A stretch of 64,000 nucleotides of DNA, taken from NCBI GenBank assembly GCA_905181965.1, contig CAJIZY010000009.1, forward strand, positions 124,001 to 188,000. The letters are read 5' to 3'. The notes under the pieces were generated by a model. The model had not been told where the DNA came from and made no database searches. It saw only the letters and a list, made by a program, of their open reading frames with translations. The translations under genes and the position numbers were made by a program. This document shows positions 28,740-39,634 of the stretch, piece after piece. The stretch's first letter is position 1, and each line of letters starts with the position of its first letter. Source of the stretch: Akkermansiaceae bacterium. Its GTDB lineage: Bacteria > Verrucomicrobiota > Verrucomicrobiia > Verrucomicrobiales > Akkermansiaceae.

Positions 28740-29381
28740 ATGACAGAGGAAGAAATGTCAAACTGGTCGGCAATCTTTGAGTCCGCGATTGAATCAGGAG
28801 ATCCTGCCCATGATCTAGAACACATCCGCCGAGTTGTTCTTAATACAAAAAAAATTGCCGCAACCGAGAATCTCTCGATGGAAGTTCTTCTGCCCGCTGC
28901 CTGGCTTCATGACTGCGTCCATGTTCCCAAGAATTCCTCCGAACGATCTAGCGCTTCTCAATTCGCAGCCGATAACGCCATCATCATCCTCAGGCAGCAT
29001 GGATATCCACAAGAACACTTCAAGGCCATCCACCACGCTATTGAGGCTCACAGTTTTTCTGCCAAAATCACCCCGTCGACCATCGAAGCAAAAGTCCTCC
29101 AAGACGCTGATCGCATTGATGCCCTTGGCGCAATTGGCCTGAGCCGATGCCTCATGCTTGGGGGACATATGGGGTCAGGCCTCTACCACTCGGAGGACCC
29201 ATTCGCAAAAAACCGTCCGCTAAACGATACCAATTACTGCATCGACCATTTTTATGCCAAACTCCTAACCCTTGAAAACACCATGCAGACAAAGGCAGGA
29301 AAAGCCTTGGCCGAAAAACGCACCAAATTTCTTAGCGATTTTCTCGAACAACTTAGAACTGAAATCCCAGATATGTCCTAA
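28740..29381 (+). CDS. HD-domain phosphohydrolase
   Basis: A 213-residue HD protein: HDLEHIRRV and AAWLHDCVHVP give the first H and the HD pair, and QDADRIDALGAIGLSR the later Asp. It resembles the YedJ-type group of HD hydrolases. Substrate unknown, probably a nucleotide. Start placed at MTEEEMSNW, after an upstream Met in the same frame. It lies 158 bp after formate dehydrogenase; that gap contains nothing I recognise. Confidence 0.85.
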   Translation: MTEEEMSNWSAIFESAIESGDPAHDLEHIRRVVLNTKKIAATENLSMEVLLPAAWLHDCVHVPKNSSERSSASQFAADNAIIILRQHGYPQEHFKAIHHAIEAHSFSAKITPSTIEAKVLQDADRIDALGAIGLSRCLMLGGHMGSGLYHSEDPFAKNRPLNDTNYCIDHFYAKLLTLENTMQTKAGKALAEKRTKFLSDFLEQLRTEIPDMS

Positions 29382-29438
29382 AATGCCCTCTTGCCTTCCA
29401 CCCCCCATTTCTCCAGAACTTAACATTCCCTATTCACC

Positions 29439-31982
29439 ATGCCTTTTCTACTCCTCTTCTTACTCATTCCCTCATTCGTATCAGCGGCCGACCCCTACCG
29501 CTTCGAAGTCAAAACCATCGCGGAAGACTTCGCGCGCCCCATGGGGATGGACCTAGGGCCTGACGGCTCAATTTACCTCATCGAACTTCAGGGCAAAGTT
29601 AACCGTATTCATCCTACAACTGGAAAGCGGACTATCCTTGCTGAAATTGAAGTTTTCGGAGAACAAGAAAATGGACTTCTCGGCATCGCTCTCGATCCCA
29701 ACTTCAAGCAAAACAACCACCTCTTCCTTCTCTATTCACCAGCAAATTTTATCGGACAGCGAATCAGCCGTTTTACAATCAAAAAGGAGACTCTCATCGA
29801 TGAGAAAAAGGTCATTGAATGGAATACTCAACGCCGTGAATGTTGCCACCACGGGGGCATGCTGAAATTTGGTCCGAATGGTTGCCTCTTCGCTTCCGCC
29901 GGAGACAACACTCATCCTTTTGGTGACTCAGCGTCATATGCACCCATCGACCGACGCCCCAACCGAGAACCATGGAATGCCGAAAAATCCTCCGCCAACC
30001 CCAACGATCTTCGCGGCGGATTGATTCGTATCAAGGTGCAGCCTGATGCAAGTTATACCATACCCGAGGGAAACCTCTTCCCTCCCGGAACCAAAGGGAC
30101 ACGCCCCGAAATCTACGTGATGGGCTGCCGCAACCCTTGGAAATTCTCCATCGACCCTAAGTCAGGCCACCTCTACTGGGGGGAAGTTGGACCCGATGCC
30201 GGAAAAGATGGACCTCGCGGACCCCAGGGACACGACGAAATTAACCAAGCCCGCAAAGCTGGTTTTTTCGGCTGGCCCTACTTCATCGCCGATAACAAGC
30301 CCTACTCGCGTGTCGACTTTACCAACGGAAAAGTCGGCCAAAAGTTCAATCTTCAAAAGCCTATTAATGATTCACCTCTTAATACCGGACGAAAAGATCT
30401 CCCCCCACCTCAGCCCGCTTTAATCTTTTATCCTTACGCAGATTCAAAACAATTTCCTGAGCTCAAAAAAGGAGGTCGCACCGCCTGCGCCGGCCCGGTT
30501 TTCCACTACAATCCTAAGTTCGAGAAAACCGGAGGTTTCCCTAAAGAATTTGATCACTGCCTTCTTTTTTGGGACTGGCACCGTCCTTTCATTAAATGGG
30601 GAAGACTTAATGAAAATGAAGATCTTGTCGGTATCGAAAACTTCTCAATTCCTGCCAAAATCAAAAGACCTTCTGACGCCCTTTTTGCACCCGATGGGAC
30701 TCTTTGGTTCATCGATTACGGAGCTACATGGGGAAACAACAAGGACGCCAAGCTTCTCCATATCAGCTATCGCCATGGGAATCTCGCCCCAGTCGCACAA
30801 TTTACAATCGACAAAAAGAATGGCCCCCTCCCGCTAAAGATAAAAGTTAATGGCTCTATTTCCAAAGACCCTGAAGGCACACTTTTAAAATTCGCTTGGC
30901 TCAAAGATGGTAAAGCTGTCTCAACTGACGCAAAAACCACGCTTATTTTCACTGAGCCCGGAGACCACCCCATCACCTTAAATGTCACAGATGCGCAGGG
31001 CGCTACCAATGAGTTCACCCAATACGTCAGCGCCGGGAACTCCCCGCCCAAACTTGCTTTTCAATCACCCCTCGACGGATCTTTTTTCACCCTAGGAAAA
31101 CCTCTTAAATATCGCCTTGCGATCCAAGACAATGAGGAAGGTAATTCGAAGTTAAAGCCGAATTCCTTTGCTTCAACCGTAGTGACCCTAGCTCCTCTCG
31201 CTAAAGTCTCTCCCGGCCTCTCCGCCATTCGTGCCTCCGACTGCTTCAATTGCCACCATGCTTCGCAAAAACTGATCGGCCCCTCGTTCAACGACATCGC
31301 CAAGCGCTATAAAGGTAATGCAGCAGCCTTTGATAGCTCTGTCGAGAGGGTCATCAAAGGCTCTTCGAAAGTCTGGGGCGAAGTCCCTATGCTTCCGCAC
31401 CCAAATCTCAAGCGTAACCAAGTCGCATCCATGGTTCGGTGGATCTACTCCCTCTCCGAGAAGAACACACCGCAAGTCTCTCGCGGCATTGAGGGGAATA
31501 TGACACCATCAAGTGTAAATCAATCACTCGAGCTATCCGCAAATTTCACCGACCTTGGGGCATACGAAGGCAAAGCCACTCCACTTTCAGGAGGCACTTC
31601 GATTCGACTCCACCCGCGCACCATCGAGGCTGAAAATTTTTCCTCTCACAAAGGCCCCCAAATCCTCGATGGTGATGGCTTCAAGTTCGTTGGAGCAATT
31701 AATCACTCCCACTGGATCGAATACCCCGGATTCCGGATTAAAGACTGTAAAAACTTCACCGTCCGATACGCCTCGGGGGGCGCGGGAGCAAAGATTACAC
31801 TCACCGCTAATGGGAAAAAGATTGCTGCCGCCGAAATTAAACCCACTGGTGGCTGGGATAAATGGAAAGAAACGACTGTCCCCCTCAGAGACCTACCCGA
31901 CGGGCTCGTAGATCTTCGCCTTACCTTCACAAATCCCGGCAAACAACATCTCGTAAACCTCGACTGGATCCACTTCGAATAA
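29439..31982 (+). CDS. PQQ-type sugar dehydrogenase fused to PKD, cytochrome c and CBM6-like domains
   Basis: An 847-residue exported protein with signal peptide (MPFLLLFLLIPSFVSAA). Residues about 25-450 form a glucose/sorbosone dehydrogenase propeller (FARPMGMDLGPDGSIYLIEL; QENGLLGIALDPNF; HHGGMLKFGPNG; PDGTLWFIDYG). A PKD-like domain follows (DPEGTLLKFAWLKDGK), then a class I cytochrome c with CFNCH at residues 602-606 and a Met ligand candidate in VPMLPHP. A C-terminal carbohydrate-binding module of the CBM6 type ends it (HSHWIEYPGFRI). PQQ oxidation of sugar with in-protein electron transfer to haem is likely; the substrate is not known. It leads the sulfatase block. Confidence 0.88.
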   Translation: MPFLLLFLLIPSFVSAADPYRFEVKTIAEDFARPMGMDLGPDGSIYLIELQGKVNRIHPTTGKRTILAEIEVFGEQENGLLGIALDPNFKQNNHLFLLYSPANFIGQRISRFTIKKETLIDEKKVIEWNTQRRECCHHGGMLKFGPNGCLFASAGDNTHPFGDSASYAPIDRRPNREPWNAEKSSANPNDLRGGLIRIKVQPDASYTIPEGNLFPPGTKGTRPEIYVMGCRNPWKFSIDPKSGHLYWGEVGPDAGKDGPRGPQGHDEINQARKAGFFGWPYFIADNKPYSRVDFTNGKVGQKFNLQKPINDSPLNTGRKDLPPPQPALIFYPYADSKQFPELKKGGRTACAGPVFHYNPKFEKTGGFPKEFDHCLLFWDWHRPFIKWGRLNENEDLVGIENFSIPAKIKRPSDALFAPDGTLWFIDYGATWGNNKDAKLLHISYRHGNLAPVAQFTIDKKNGPLPLKIKVNGSISKDPEGTLLKFAWLKDGKAVSTDAKTTLIFTEPGDHPITLNVTDAQGATNEFTQYVSAGNSPPKLAFQSPLDGSFFTLGKPLKYRLAIQDNEEGNSKLKPNSFASTVVTLAPLAKVSPGLSAIRASDCFNCHHASQKLIGPSFNDIAKRYKGNAAAFDSSVERVIKGSSKVWGEVPMLPHPNLKRNQVASMVRWIYSLSEKNTPQVSRGIEGNMTPSSVNQSLELSANFTDLGAYEGKATPLSGGTSIRLHPRTIEAENFSSHKGPQILDGDGFKFVGAINHSHWIEYPGFRIKDCKNFTVRYASGGAGAKITLTANGKKIAAAEIKPTGGWDKWKETTVPLRDLPDGLVDLRLTFTNPGKQHLVNLDWIHFE

Positions 31983-31994
31983 TAAGACCAATTG

Positions 31995-33382
31995 ATGAAA
32001 ATTTTTCTCCTCTTTTTCTGCATCTTCGCTTTTCTGCGCGCCGCTGAGCGCAAGCCACCATACTCGTTATGGCCGATGATGTCTGCGTTGGGTGGAACAA
32101 CACCGCGAATGCGTTGCTCGACCGCGCCCACCTCGACGCGATGTCTCAAAATTCGGTCATCTTCGACCGATTCTATGCTGGGGCCCCCGTCTGCTCACCC
32201 ACCCGCGCTAGCGTTATGACCGGGCGCAATCCCGTCCGTGTGAACGTTCCCAACCACGGGCACTATCTCCGCCCTCATGAAACCACCATCGCCGAAGCCT
32301 TAAAAACAAACGGCTATCTGACCGCTCACTTCGGTAAGTGGCACATCGGATCAGTTCAGAAAGAGAGTCCCACCTCGCCGGGCGGTCAAGGTTTCGACCA
32401 CTGGCTCACCGGGCTAAATTTCTTCGACCGGGAGCCATATCTCTCTCTCAACGGTAAGTTCCAGCAATTTCAGGGCCAAGGCACCGTCATCACGATGGAT
32501 CACGCCATCGACCATCTGAAAAGACACGCCACTACCAAGCCCACCTTCACCGTCATCTGGTTCCCCTCACCCCACGATCCCCACCGCGAAACACCCTCAA
32601 AACCCGAGCTCTACAAAGGGAAGCCCCATGCCCCCTACTATCAAGAAATCACCTTAATTGACGAACAGATAGGGAGACTTCGTAAGACCCTTCGAGATCT
32701 CAAAATCGCAAACAACACTCTCCTCTGGTACACATCAGACAACGGCGGGCTCGTGAAGGAATCCTCTGGTGGTCGAGCGAAGAAAGGCTCGGTTTATGAA
32801 GGTGGGCTTCGCGTTCCATCCATCATCGAATACCCGTCTGAATTTGAACCAACCCGCATATCCGCTCCCACAAGCTCGACCGATATTTATCCAACGCTCC
32901 TCGCCTTGACGAAGATCAAAGTTGAAAATCAAACTCCAGTTGATGGGATCAATCTTGTCCCTTTTATTAAAGGAGAAGAAAGCAAACGTTCCAAACCTAT
33001 CGGCTTCTGGCATAATTTTACTGGAGGACAATCAACCCGGAGCGACGCCATTATTAAAAAACTCATGGAAGCGCAACAAGGGGGCGAGCCAAATCCTTTT
33101 CCAGAACGCGTTTTAAAAAACGTGAATATTTTTCCAAAATACACTGCTAACTCCCATCAAAGTGGTCACGCCGCCCTTCTCGCCTGGCCCTTTAAAATTC
33201 ATGCCATTTACGGCAAGAAGAAAACCACTTGGGAGCTTTATGATCTCTCAAAAGATCCTATGGAGAGCAAAGTGCTCAACGAGAAAGAAGCTAAGCATTT
33301 TTCCACAATGCAAAAGCAGCTCACAGCTTGGCAAAAATCAGTGTTGAAAAGCCACTCCGGCCACGATCTCCAAAACCGATAA
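31995..33382 (+). CDS. Sulfatase (S1 type), one frame break near the start
   Basis: A periplasmic aryl/polysaccharide sulfatase. The N terminus reads MKIFLLFFCIFAFLRAAERKP, a signal peptide, in one frame; near 32065 the frame shifts by one and continues LVMADDVCVGWNN. The formylglycine motif is CSPTRAS (TGC at 32192), after FDRFYAGAPV. Further metal or catalytic regions are HFGKWHIGS and YTSDNGGLVKE. It begins 13 bp after the dehydrogenase stop, so they are probably co-transcribed. Confidence 0.88.
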
Positions 33383-33437
33383 CCACTTCCCTCAACGAAT
33401 GGGTCGACCTTACGAATAAATAACGCAACCTCTCAAA

Positions 33438-35306
33438 ATGAAATCTATCTTTATCTTGATGCTCTGCGTCTCCGCGACTCTGCATGCGAATGAACGCCCC
33501 AACATCCTCTGGCTTTCAGCCGAAGATATCAACGCCCACTTTGGCTGCTATGGTGACCCAAATGCCATCACTCCTCACCTTGATCAGCTAGCTCAGGAAG
33601 GAGTCCGTTACACCAATGCTTTCACCGCCGCTGGAGTCTGCGCACCCTGCCGATCCACCATTATCACTGGCATGTATCAAACGACCATCGGCACCATGCA
33701 CATGCGGAGTAGCGCCATTCTTCCGGGCTCTATCAAACCCTTTCCTTTCTACCTTCGAAAATCCGGCTACTACTGCACCAACAATTCAAAAACAGATTAC
33801 CAATTTCAAGCACCCAAAGAGACGTGGGATGTTAGCAGCAGTAAAGCCCATTGGAAGAACTCAAAGGATAGCAAATCTCCTTTCTTTTCGGTATTCAATT
33901 TCACTGGCTGCCATGAAAGCGGGATTGCAGGGGAATCAAAATACAAGTCCGTCACCAAAAACCTCTCGTCTGGTGAAAGACAAGATCCATCCAAATTAAA
34001 AACTCTTCCACCTTATTACCCTGACACTCCTCGGGTTCGCGAAGACTGGAAACGCAACTATGAACTCATCACCTCCATGGACGCGTGGGTGGGTTCTCAT
34101 ATCGCCGCTCTTAAAAAGGCCGGACTCTACGAAAACACTATTATCGTTTACTGGTCCGATCACGGCGTTGGCCTTCCCCGAGCTAAGCGCTGGCTTTACG
34201 ACTCGGGGACTCGTATTCCCCTTATTGTGCGAATCCCCAAGAAATTCAGAAATCCCGGCCAAGGGGAACCAGGAACTGTTGATAGTCAGCTGGTGAGCTC
34301 CCTCGACTTTGGTAATACGGCACTCAATCTTGCGGGCCTTCCAGCTCCACCGATCACACAAGGACGCGCTTTCCTTGGAAAGAACCTCTCTCCCCCCCGC
34401 GATTACATCTATGGAGCCCGCGATCGCATGGATGAAAGATACGACATTATCCGCAGCGTCCGCGACAAAAAATACCGCTACATCCGCAACTACGAACCCC
34501 TCAAGCCTTACTACCAATTCATGAACACGCCGGAAAGCGGAGCGACGATGAAGGAGCTACGCCGTATCGCAAAAGAAGGTAACATGCCGCCCGCGATGAA
34601 GCTTTTCATGGCCGATCGCAAGCCGGTCGAAGAATTTTACGATCTCCAAAACGATCCCCACGAAATCAACAACCTCGCAAACGATCACAAGCACAAAGAC
34701 CAGCTCGAGAAATTTCGAAAGGTTCACAAGGAATGGATCAAAGAAACCCGAGATCTCGGTCTCATCCCCGAACCCGAGATGGTCCTTCGCGAAAAGAAAG
34801 CCGGATCCCGCTACGACATTCTCGCCAAGACTGAGGATAACACTCTCCCCGAGCGACTGGGCCGCATGGCTTCCCTCGCGTCCGAAGGCGAGCAAGCTCT
34901 TCCTGAACTTCTCAAGGGCCTTAAAGATAAAGATGCTGCCGTCCGGTTTTGGGCTGCCACCGGCATCGGGAACGTCGGCAAACCTTTGAAAGAGGTCACG
35001 ACTGCCTGCCTCGGAATACTGAAAAAGGAAGGCTCCACGATTGTCAGAATCGCCGTAGCACGCGCCCTTCTCCGAATGCAAACAGAGGAGAAGAAGGCCA
35101 TAACCGAGCTATCAAAATCTTTAAAATCCGCAGAACAATGGTCTCGTCTCCACGCCGCTATAGTCCTCGATGAAGCTAACGAGAAGGCCCGCCCCGCTCT
35201 TCCAGCTCTGAAAAACGCCCTCAAAAATCAACCCAACAAGTACATCGTCCGCGTTGCTAACAAGGCCGTCAATGACCTTCTTGGAACCGCTAATACTGTC
35301 AAATAA
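33438..35306 (+). CDS. Sulfatase with C-terminal HEAT-repeat region
   Basis: A 622-residue exported sulfatase: signal peptide (MKSIFILMLCVSATLHA), metal site ILWLSAEDINAHFGCYGD, formylglycine motif CAPCRS (Cys68), NNSKTDYQF and IVYWSDHGVG. After about residue 465 the chain turns into HEAT-like repeats (ALPELLKGLKDKDAAVRFWA, then TIVRIAVARALLRM and EQWSRLHAAIVLDE). The repeats may bind another protein or the substrate chain. Its signal peptide is encoded by a CTCTGCG-type repeat (33462-33488). Confidence 0.9.
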   Translation: MKSIFILMLCVSATLHANERPNILWLSAEDINAHFGCYGDPNAITPHLDQLAQEGVRYTNAFTAAGVCAPCRSTIITGMYQTTIGTMHMRSSAILPGSIKPFPFYLRKSGYYCTNNSKTDYQFQAPKETWDVSSSKAHWKNSKDSKSPFFSVFNFTGCHESGIAGESKYKSVTKNLSSGERQDPSKLKTLPPYYPDTPRVREDWKRNYELITSMDAWVGSHIAALKKAGLYENTIIVYWSDHGVGLPRAKRWLYDSGTRIPLIVRIPKKFRNPGQGEPGTVDSQLVSSLDFGNTALNLAGLPAPPITQGRAFLGKNLSPPRDYIYGARDRMDERYDIIRSVRDKKYRYIRNYEPLKPYYQFMNTPESGATMKELRRIAKEGNMPPAMKLFMADRKPVEEFYDLQNDPHEINNLANDHKHKDQLEKFRKVHKEWIKETRDLGLIPEPEMVLREKKAGSRYDILAKTEDNTLPERLGRMASLASEGEQALPELLKGLKDKDAAVRFWAATGIGNVGKPLKEVTTACLGILKKEGSTIVRIAVARALLRMQTEEKKAITELSKSLKSAEQWSRLHAAIVLDEANEKARPALPALKNALKNQPNKYIVRVANKAVNDLLGTANTVK

Positions 35307-35315
35307 AACGATCCT

Positions 35316-35930
35316 ATGCCAGCTGCTCGTCAAACTGCTTACGAGATCTTCCACCACCAAAAGGTAGACCTTCTTCTCCATCTCCTCTCGGACTCGATCT
35401 GTGAGTCACCTGTCCTCGTCTTCGTCCGAAGCAAGGAAACACTTCACTCCCTAAACACTGCCGCAAGTCGGCGCGATTTAGCGACCGAAAATATTTCAGG
35501 AAATAAAAAACCGGAAGTTCGTGAACGTTTACTCAGCCAACTTAAAGATAACTCGATTGACGTTCTCTTCGCCACCGAATCGATTCTTCGGGGAAGCGAT
35601 CTCTCGGGTATTGCTACGATTATTCACTTCGACCTCCACGAAATTGACTCGGATTATCTCGAGCACGTTCAATCGAGTTCCTCTGAAGTCTCCACCTTTG
35701 TCACCAAGAGTGATCAAAACCGCTTGGAATCGTTGAAGAAGCTAGCCGAGGGAAACCTAGAAAACCTTCTCGCAGAGGGATTCACCTATGACAAACAACC
35801 CCGCTTAATTAGGACTCAATCCAAAAAGGGTCAGAGCAACAAAACCGGCTCCAAGCCGCTCCAGCACAAAAAGCCCAAGCTTAAAAACAAAGGCCCACGC
35901 CGTAAAACCGGGCGAACACGAAAACGATAA
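35316..35930 (+). CDS. Stand-alone helicase C-terminal-like domain with basic tail
   Basis: A 204-residue protein resembling only the second RecA-like domain of DEAD-box RNA helicases: SPVLVFVRSKETLHSL, then FATESILRGSDLSGIATIIH (motif V region), but the motif VI arginine-finger HRIGR is replaced by HVQSSSSE. No motif I (Walker A) or DEAD motif exists, and the start is 9 bp after the sulfatase stop, so nothing is missing upstream. A strongly basic tail (about 50 residues, many Lys) may bind RNA. It is probably not an ATPase; an RNA-binding or regulatory relict is likely. Confidence 0.65.
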   Translation: MPAARQTAYEIFHHQKVDLLLHLLSDSICESPVLVFVRSKETLHSLNTAASRRDLATENISGNKKPEVRERLLSQLKDNSIDVLFATESILRGSDLSGIATIIHFDLHEIDSDYLEHVQSSSSEVSTFVTKSDQNRLESLKKLAEGNLENLLAEGFTYDKQPRLIRTQSKKGQSNKTGSKPLQHKKPKLKNKGPRRKTGRTRKR

Positions 35931-35931
35931 A

Positions 35932-38875
35932 TTACGGAAAAATCTTTTTCAGCTCCACTGGCGTAAAGGTTGTTTGGCGCCCTTTGAGCTTCTCGCGCGT
36001 TGCCTTGACGATTTCGACCTTCATTACCGATTGATTATTTCCCCACGCATGCCTGATGAAAGTTGAAACATCCGCCAGGTCAGCATCATTAATCTGCGGA
36101 GCATCTTTCAAACCGGGCATGGCAGCCGCGGGAGTGTATTTTTTACCATTCACTTCAATTGGCCCCATCAGACCCTGAAGTAAGATTGCGGACAAACGCT
36201 CCGGCGAACCATCAACCCAAATTGATTTCAGTAACGGTGGCCCTAATTGCTCAAGCCCATTTCCATCCGAACCATGACAGGCCATACAGTTGGTAATATA
36301 AAATTTCTCACCCCGGTGGAACGACTCGCGATGCTCCTTATTCCTTGGAGCCTTAAATGCTGAAGCTGTTGTTTTGGGAGTCATACAATGCTTTAGGTAT
36401 CCAAGGAATTTTTCATCCCTAAATCCCTCTCCAAGAGCCTCCCGAAAGATTAGTTCTCGCCCTTCGAGCCCGCTAATCGCGGCCTCCCTAAAAAAAGGAG
36501 CTTCTATGTTATTCAAAAGAACCTTTTTAAGAAGCACGAGAGCGTCCGCTGAGGGAAATCGCCCTAAGCTACCAGCAAGTTGACGTTGCACTAGAAGATC
36601 AGGATTGGCGGCAAGTCTTTCCAAGATCGACATCGCCGCAATGAGGTCAATAGACGGGAGACACTCGGCCAATCGAATTGCTGATTCCAATACATAAGGA
36701 TCCTTGGAAGTCATCGCTGCTTTGATCGCAGCCAGATTAATACGCCCCAATCCCTCCAAAGTCCAAAGAGCATGAATCTGGCCAAATGGCTGACTATGAT
36801 CGCCAGCTAGAGCGATGAGCGCCGGCACTACTGAATCGTCTCCCGCGTCAATAATCAACTGCTGGGCCGTATCGCGCCACCAACCATTTGAGTGAGCGAG
36901 AATTGCAACTAGCTCTCCAGGCTTTTTCCCAAGCATTGCAGGCTGGACCACGGGGACCATCCTTATGCTTGATCCGGTAAATCCGACCCAATCGAGGATA
37001 GCTCTCAAGATTCCGGTGCTTGATGTGCTCCAACAAGTAACGGGTCAGGTAGTGTTTGTGCTGAATGATTCCGTGGTAGAGATCGACCACGTAGAGAGTT
37101 CCGTCGGGCGCATTAAAGAGATTCACCGGACGAAAACGTTCATCGGTCGAGGCCAAAAACTCCCGCTCCCCCATAAGATGCTCACCTGTCAGCAGGCCAT
37201 CTTTGCGACTGACATGAATCATGCGAATGAGATTGGCGGTTGGCTCACAGAAGAGCGCTGTATTTTGAAACTCAGGAGGAAATTGATCACCACGATAGGC
37301 CACTGGACCAGCAGCCCCAGTCGCAGCAGTAAGATAGCCCTTGTCATCAATGGCGCCCTCTCCACCACGGTTCACACCAGGAGTGATTCGCGCTGGATAG
37401 AGTTTATCCCGATATGAAATATGCCGCCCATGGGCACGACCCAACTGAAAGTTGGAATTCTTCATAAGGGTGTTTGGCAGCAACTGATCCGCTTTGATTC
37501 CAAACCAGTTTTCGTTATAGTAAAGACGCCCATAGTTATCCTGTGATAATCCCCACTGGCCACGAAACGAGGTCTTTTCTTTGACCCATTCGCCATCTAC
37601 CTCCCTATATCGGGCATCCGATTTCACGTTATAGATCCAATTATCCAATCCTCGAAAAAGAGCATTCGCGCGATGCTCCACGTTGGCATCTTGCGTGTAA
37701 TTTTCATCGACCACCGTCCTCTTCCCGGCTTTCCCATCAACATTCTCGACGAAATAGAGCTTCTCATGTCCCCCGAAAAGAACGCCATTTTTATAAAGCG
37801 CAATTGAGCGGGGTTGATTCAACCCATCCAGAAAGACACTCGTCTTGTCATAAACACCATCGTTGTTGGTATCCTCGTGAATTGAAATCCGTCCAGTCGG
37901 CGCGTCCTCTCCTTCACCATTAGCATTTGGCATGTAAGAACGCATCTCGACAACCCACATTCGGCCGTTTCCATCAAAACGTAGTGCAAGCGGATTTTGT
38001 ACCGCCGGCTCGTGGGAGACTAGACTCATCTCAAATTGCTTGTGCAGACGAAAGGTCTCCAGCGCTTCCTTCGGTTTCAAAGCCGGCGCCGCCGGAATCT
38101 CGTCAAATGGAATGACGTAAGTATAGCCCTTCTTCTTTTTCGGCTTGGGAGCGTCTTTTTCTTTAACCTCATCAAGCTCGAGTCGCTGAATCCAACAATT
38201 ACGAAACTCTACTGGATTGTGATGCCCCTGGAACTTGATCGGTCCAGGTTCCGGCCCTTCTTTTTCACCCGCACCTGTTTTATTGGTCAGAGCGTAGTCA
38301 TCGTGAATGAGAACTCCATTTTGTTGAACACTAATACGAGCATTCTCAACCCGTTTTCCATCCTTGAACCGAGCCGCCCGAAAAACGATATCGTAACTTT
38401 GCCACTCCCCCGCTGGTTTCGAGACTAATTGGTCTGGCTTCTTTTGGCGGTAGAGACTTCCGGCATAACTCGCTTTGTAGTCCTCTTCGGAAACACCGTG
38501 TGAATTTAAAATCTGCAGTTCATACCGTTTCTGAATATAGATCCCTGAATTCCCATTCTTTTCAGCATCCACATTTGGAACGCTGTTTACGTTGAATTCC
38601 AAGTGCATGCGAAAGTCGGAATACACATCCGGAGTCACCAGACTGTCCCACTTCGGCGAAGCAGTCAGGACGCCCTGATCAAAAACCCACTGGCTCTTAA
38701 CCTTCTCGGACTCGGGAACGAGCGTATACCCTCGCTCCCCAACCAACTGCACCGCATCCGCAGGACGTTTCCCATTAAAAAGACCTTTCGTAATTCCGGC
38801 CAGAGGATCTTCAGCCGCAGCCAAATAGCCGGGAAAAGTAAAGAGGAGGAGTAAGCGGCGGCACTTCAAGGTCAT
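35932..38875 (-). CDS. DUF1080 - propeller dehydrogenase - HEAT - PVC cytochrome fusion, one frame break
   Basis: About 980 residues: signal peptide (MTLKCRRLLLLFTFPGYLAA), a 3-keto-disaccharide hydrolase-like DUF1080 domain (about 25-235), a membrane-bound-dehydrogenase-type propeller (about 270-640; LRFDGNGRMWVVEMRSYMPN), HEAT-like repeats (GQIHALWTLEGLGRINLAA) and a cytochrome c with CMACHGSDGNG at the C terminus. The frame shifts near 36950 just where the propeller ends (RIYRIKHKDG). This fusion type is a hallmark of Planctomycetes/Verrucomicrobia. It may cleave or oxidise sugar derivatives; substrate unknown. Confidence 0.88.
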
Positions 38876-38956
38876 GAAGGGAGGCTAGAGTTACCTTTCC
38901 CATCATCAAGCCACAACCCATGAAAACCTTACCCCAATTTGGGTATGCGGCGCGGA

Positions 38957-39634
38957 TCACCTAGAAGGTGAAAACTCTATCCACTGCCCTTCCTTAAGCT
39001 CATCGAGAAGCTCAAGATCACCAACTGCCTCGCGGTGGAGAGAAATGACCTTTAGAGAAAAGCTGGCAAACATTCTTTTAATTTGATGATGCTTACCTTC
39101 AAAAATCGTGAGCCGACATTTACTTGGGCCTAACAAATGCACAACAGCCGGTGCCGTGATCACCTTTTCTTTAGCGAACCACATCCCCGCCTCAAAGGTC
39201 GAAACAACCTCAGGTCCGATTTCACCATCAACCTCGACCAAATATCTTTTCCCAACCTTCTTCGAAGGATCGGTGAGTGACTCAGAATAACAGCTATCAT
39301 TCGTAAGAACCACCAGCCCAGAAGTGAAGCGATCAAGCCTCCCCGCCAGATGAAGTTTCCCAGCCCACTCTACCTCTATCAAGTCAATGACGGTCCGATG
39401 CGCGGGATCCATCGTCGCGCTCACTATGCCCCGAGGCTTGTGAAGCATCACGTATCGAGGCACTTCGTTTTGAACAACCGCCCCATCGACTTCCACCTGA
39501 TCAAACCTTCCGATCAGGGTCTTGCCGTCCTCGCAAACCCGGCCGTTTAAAACAACTTTTCGAGACTCAAATATCTCGCGAGTCCGGCGCTTTCCAGCTC
39601 CGGCCCATTTTCCAACCAAACGATCCAGCCGCAT
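38957..39634 (-). CDS. rsuA: 16S rRNA pseudouridine synthase, RsuA family
   Basis: A 225-residue protein: N-terminal S4 RNA-binding domain (MRLDRLVGKWAGAGKRRTRE), then the pseudouridine synthase motif GRLDRFTSGLVVLTND with the catalytic Asp, and HKPRGIVSATMDP and GKHHQIKRMFA. The family modifies 16S or 23S rRNA; RsuA/RluB-type assignment is on size and motif. It begins directly after the stop of dgt, so the two are translationally adjacent. Confidence 0.9.
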   Translation of the reverse strand: MRLDRLVGKWAGAGKRRTREIFESRKVVLNGRVCEDGKTLIGRFDQVEVDGAVVQNEVPRYVMLHKPRGIVSATMDPAHRTVIDLIEVEWAGKLHLAGRLDRFTSGLVVLTNDSCYSESLTDPSKKVGKRYLVEVDGEIGPEVVSTFEAGMWFAKEKVITAPAVVHLLGPSKCRLTIFEGKHHQIKRMFASFSLKVISLHREAVGDLELLDELKEGQWIEFSPSR

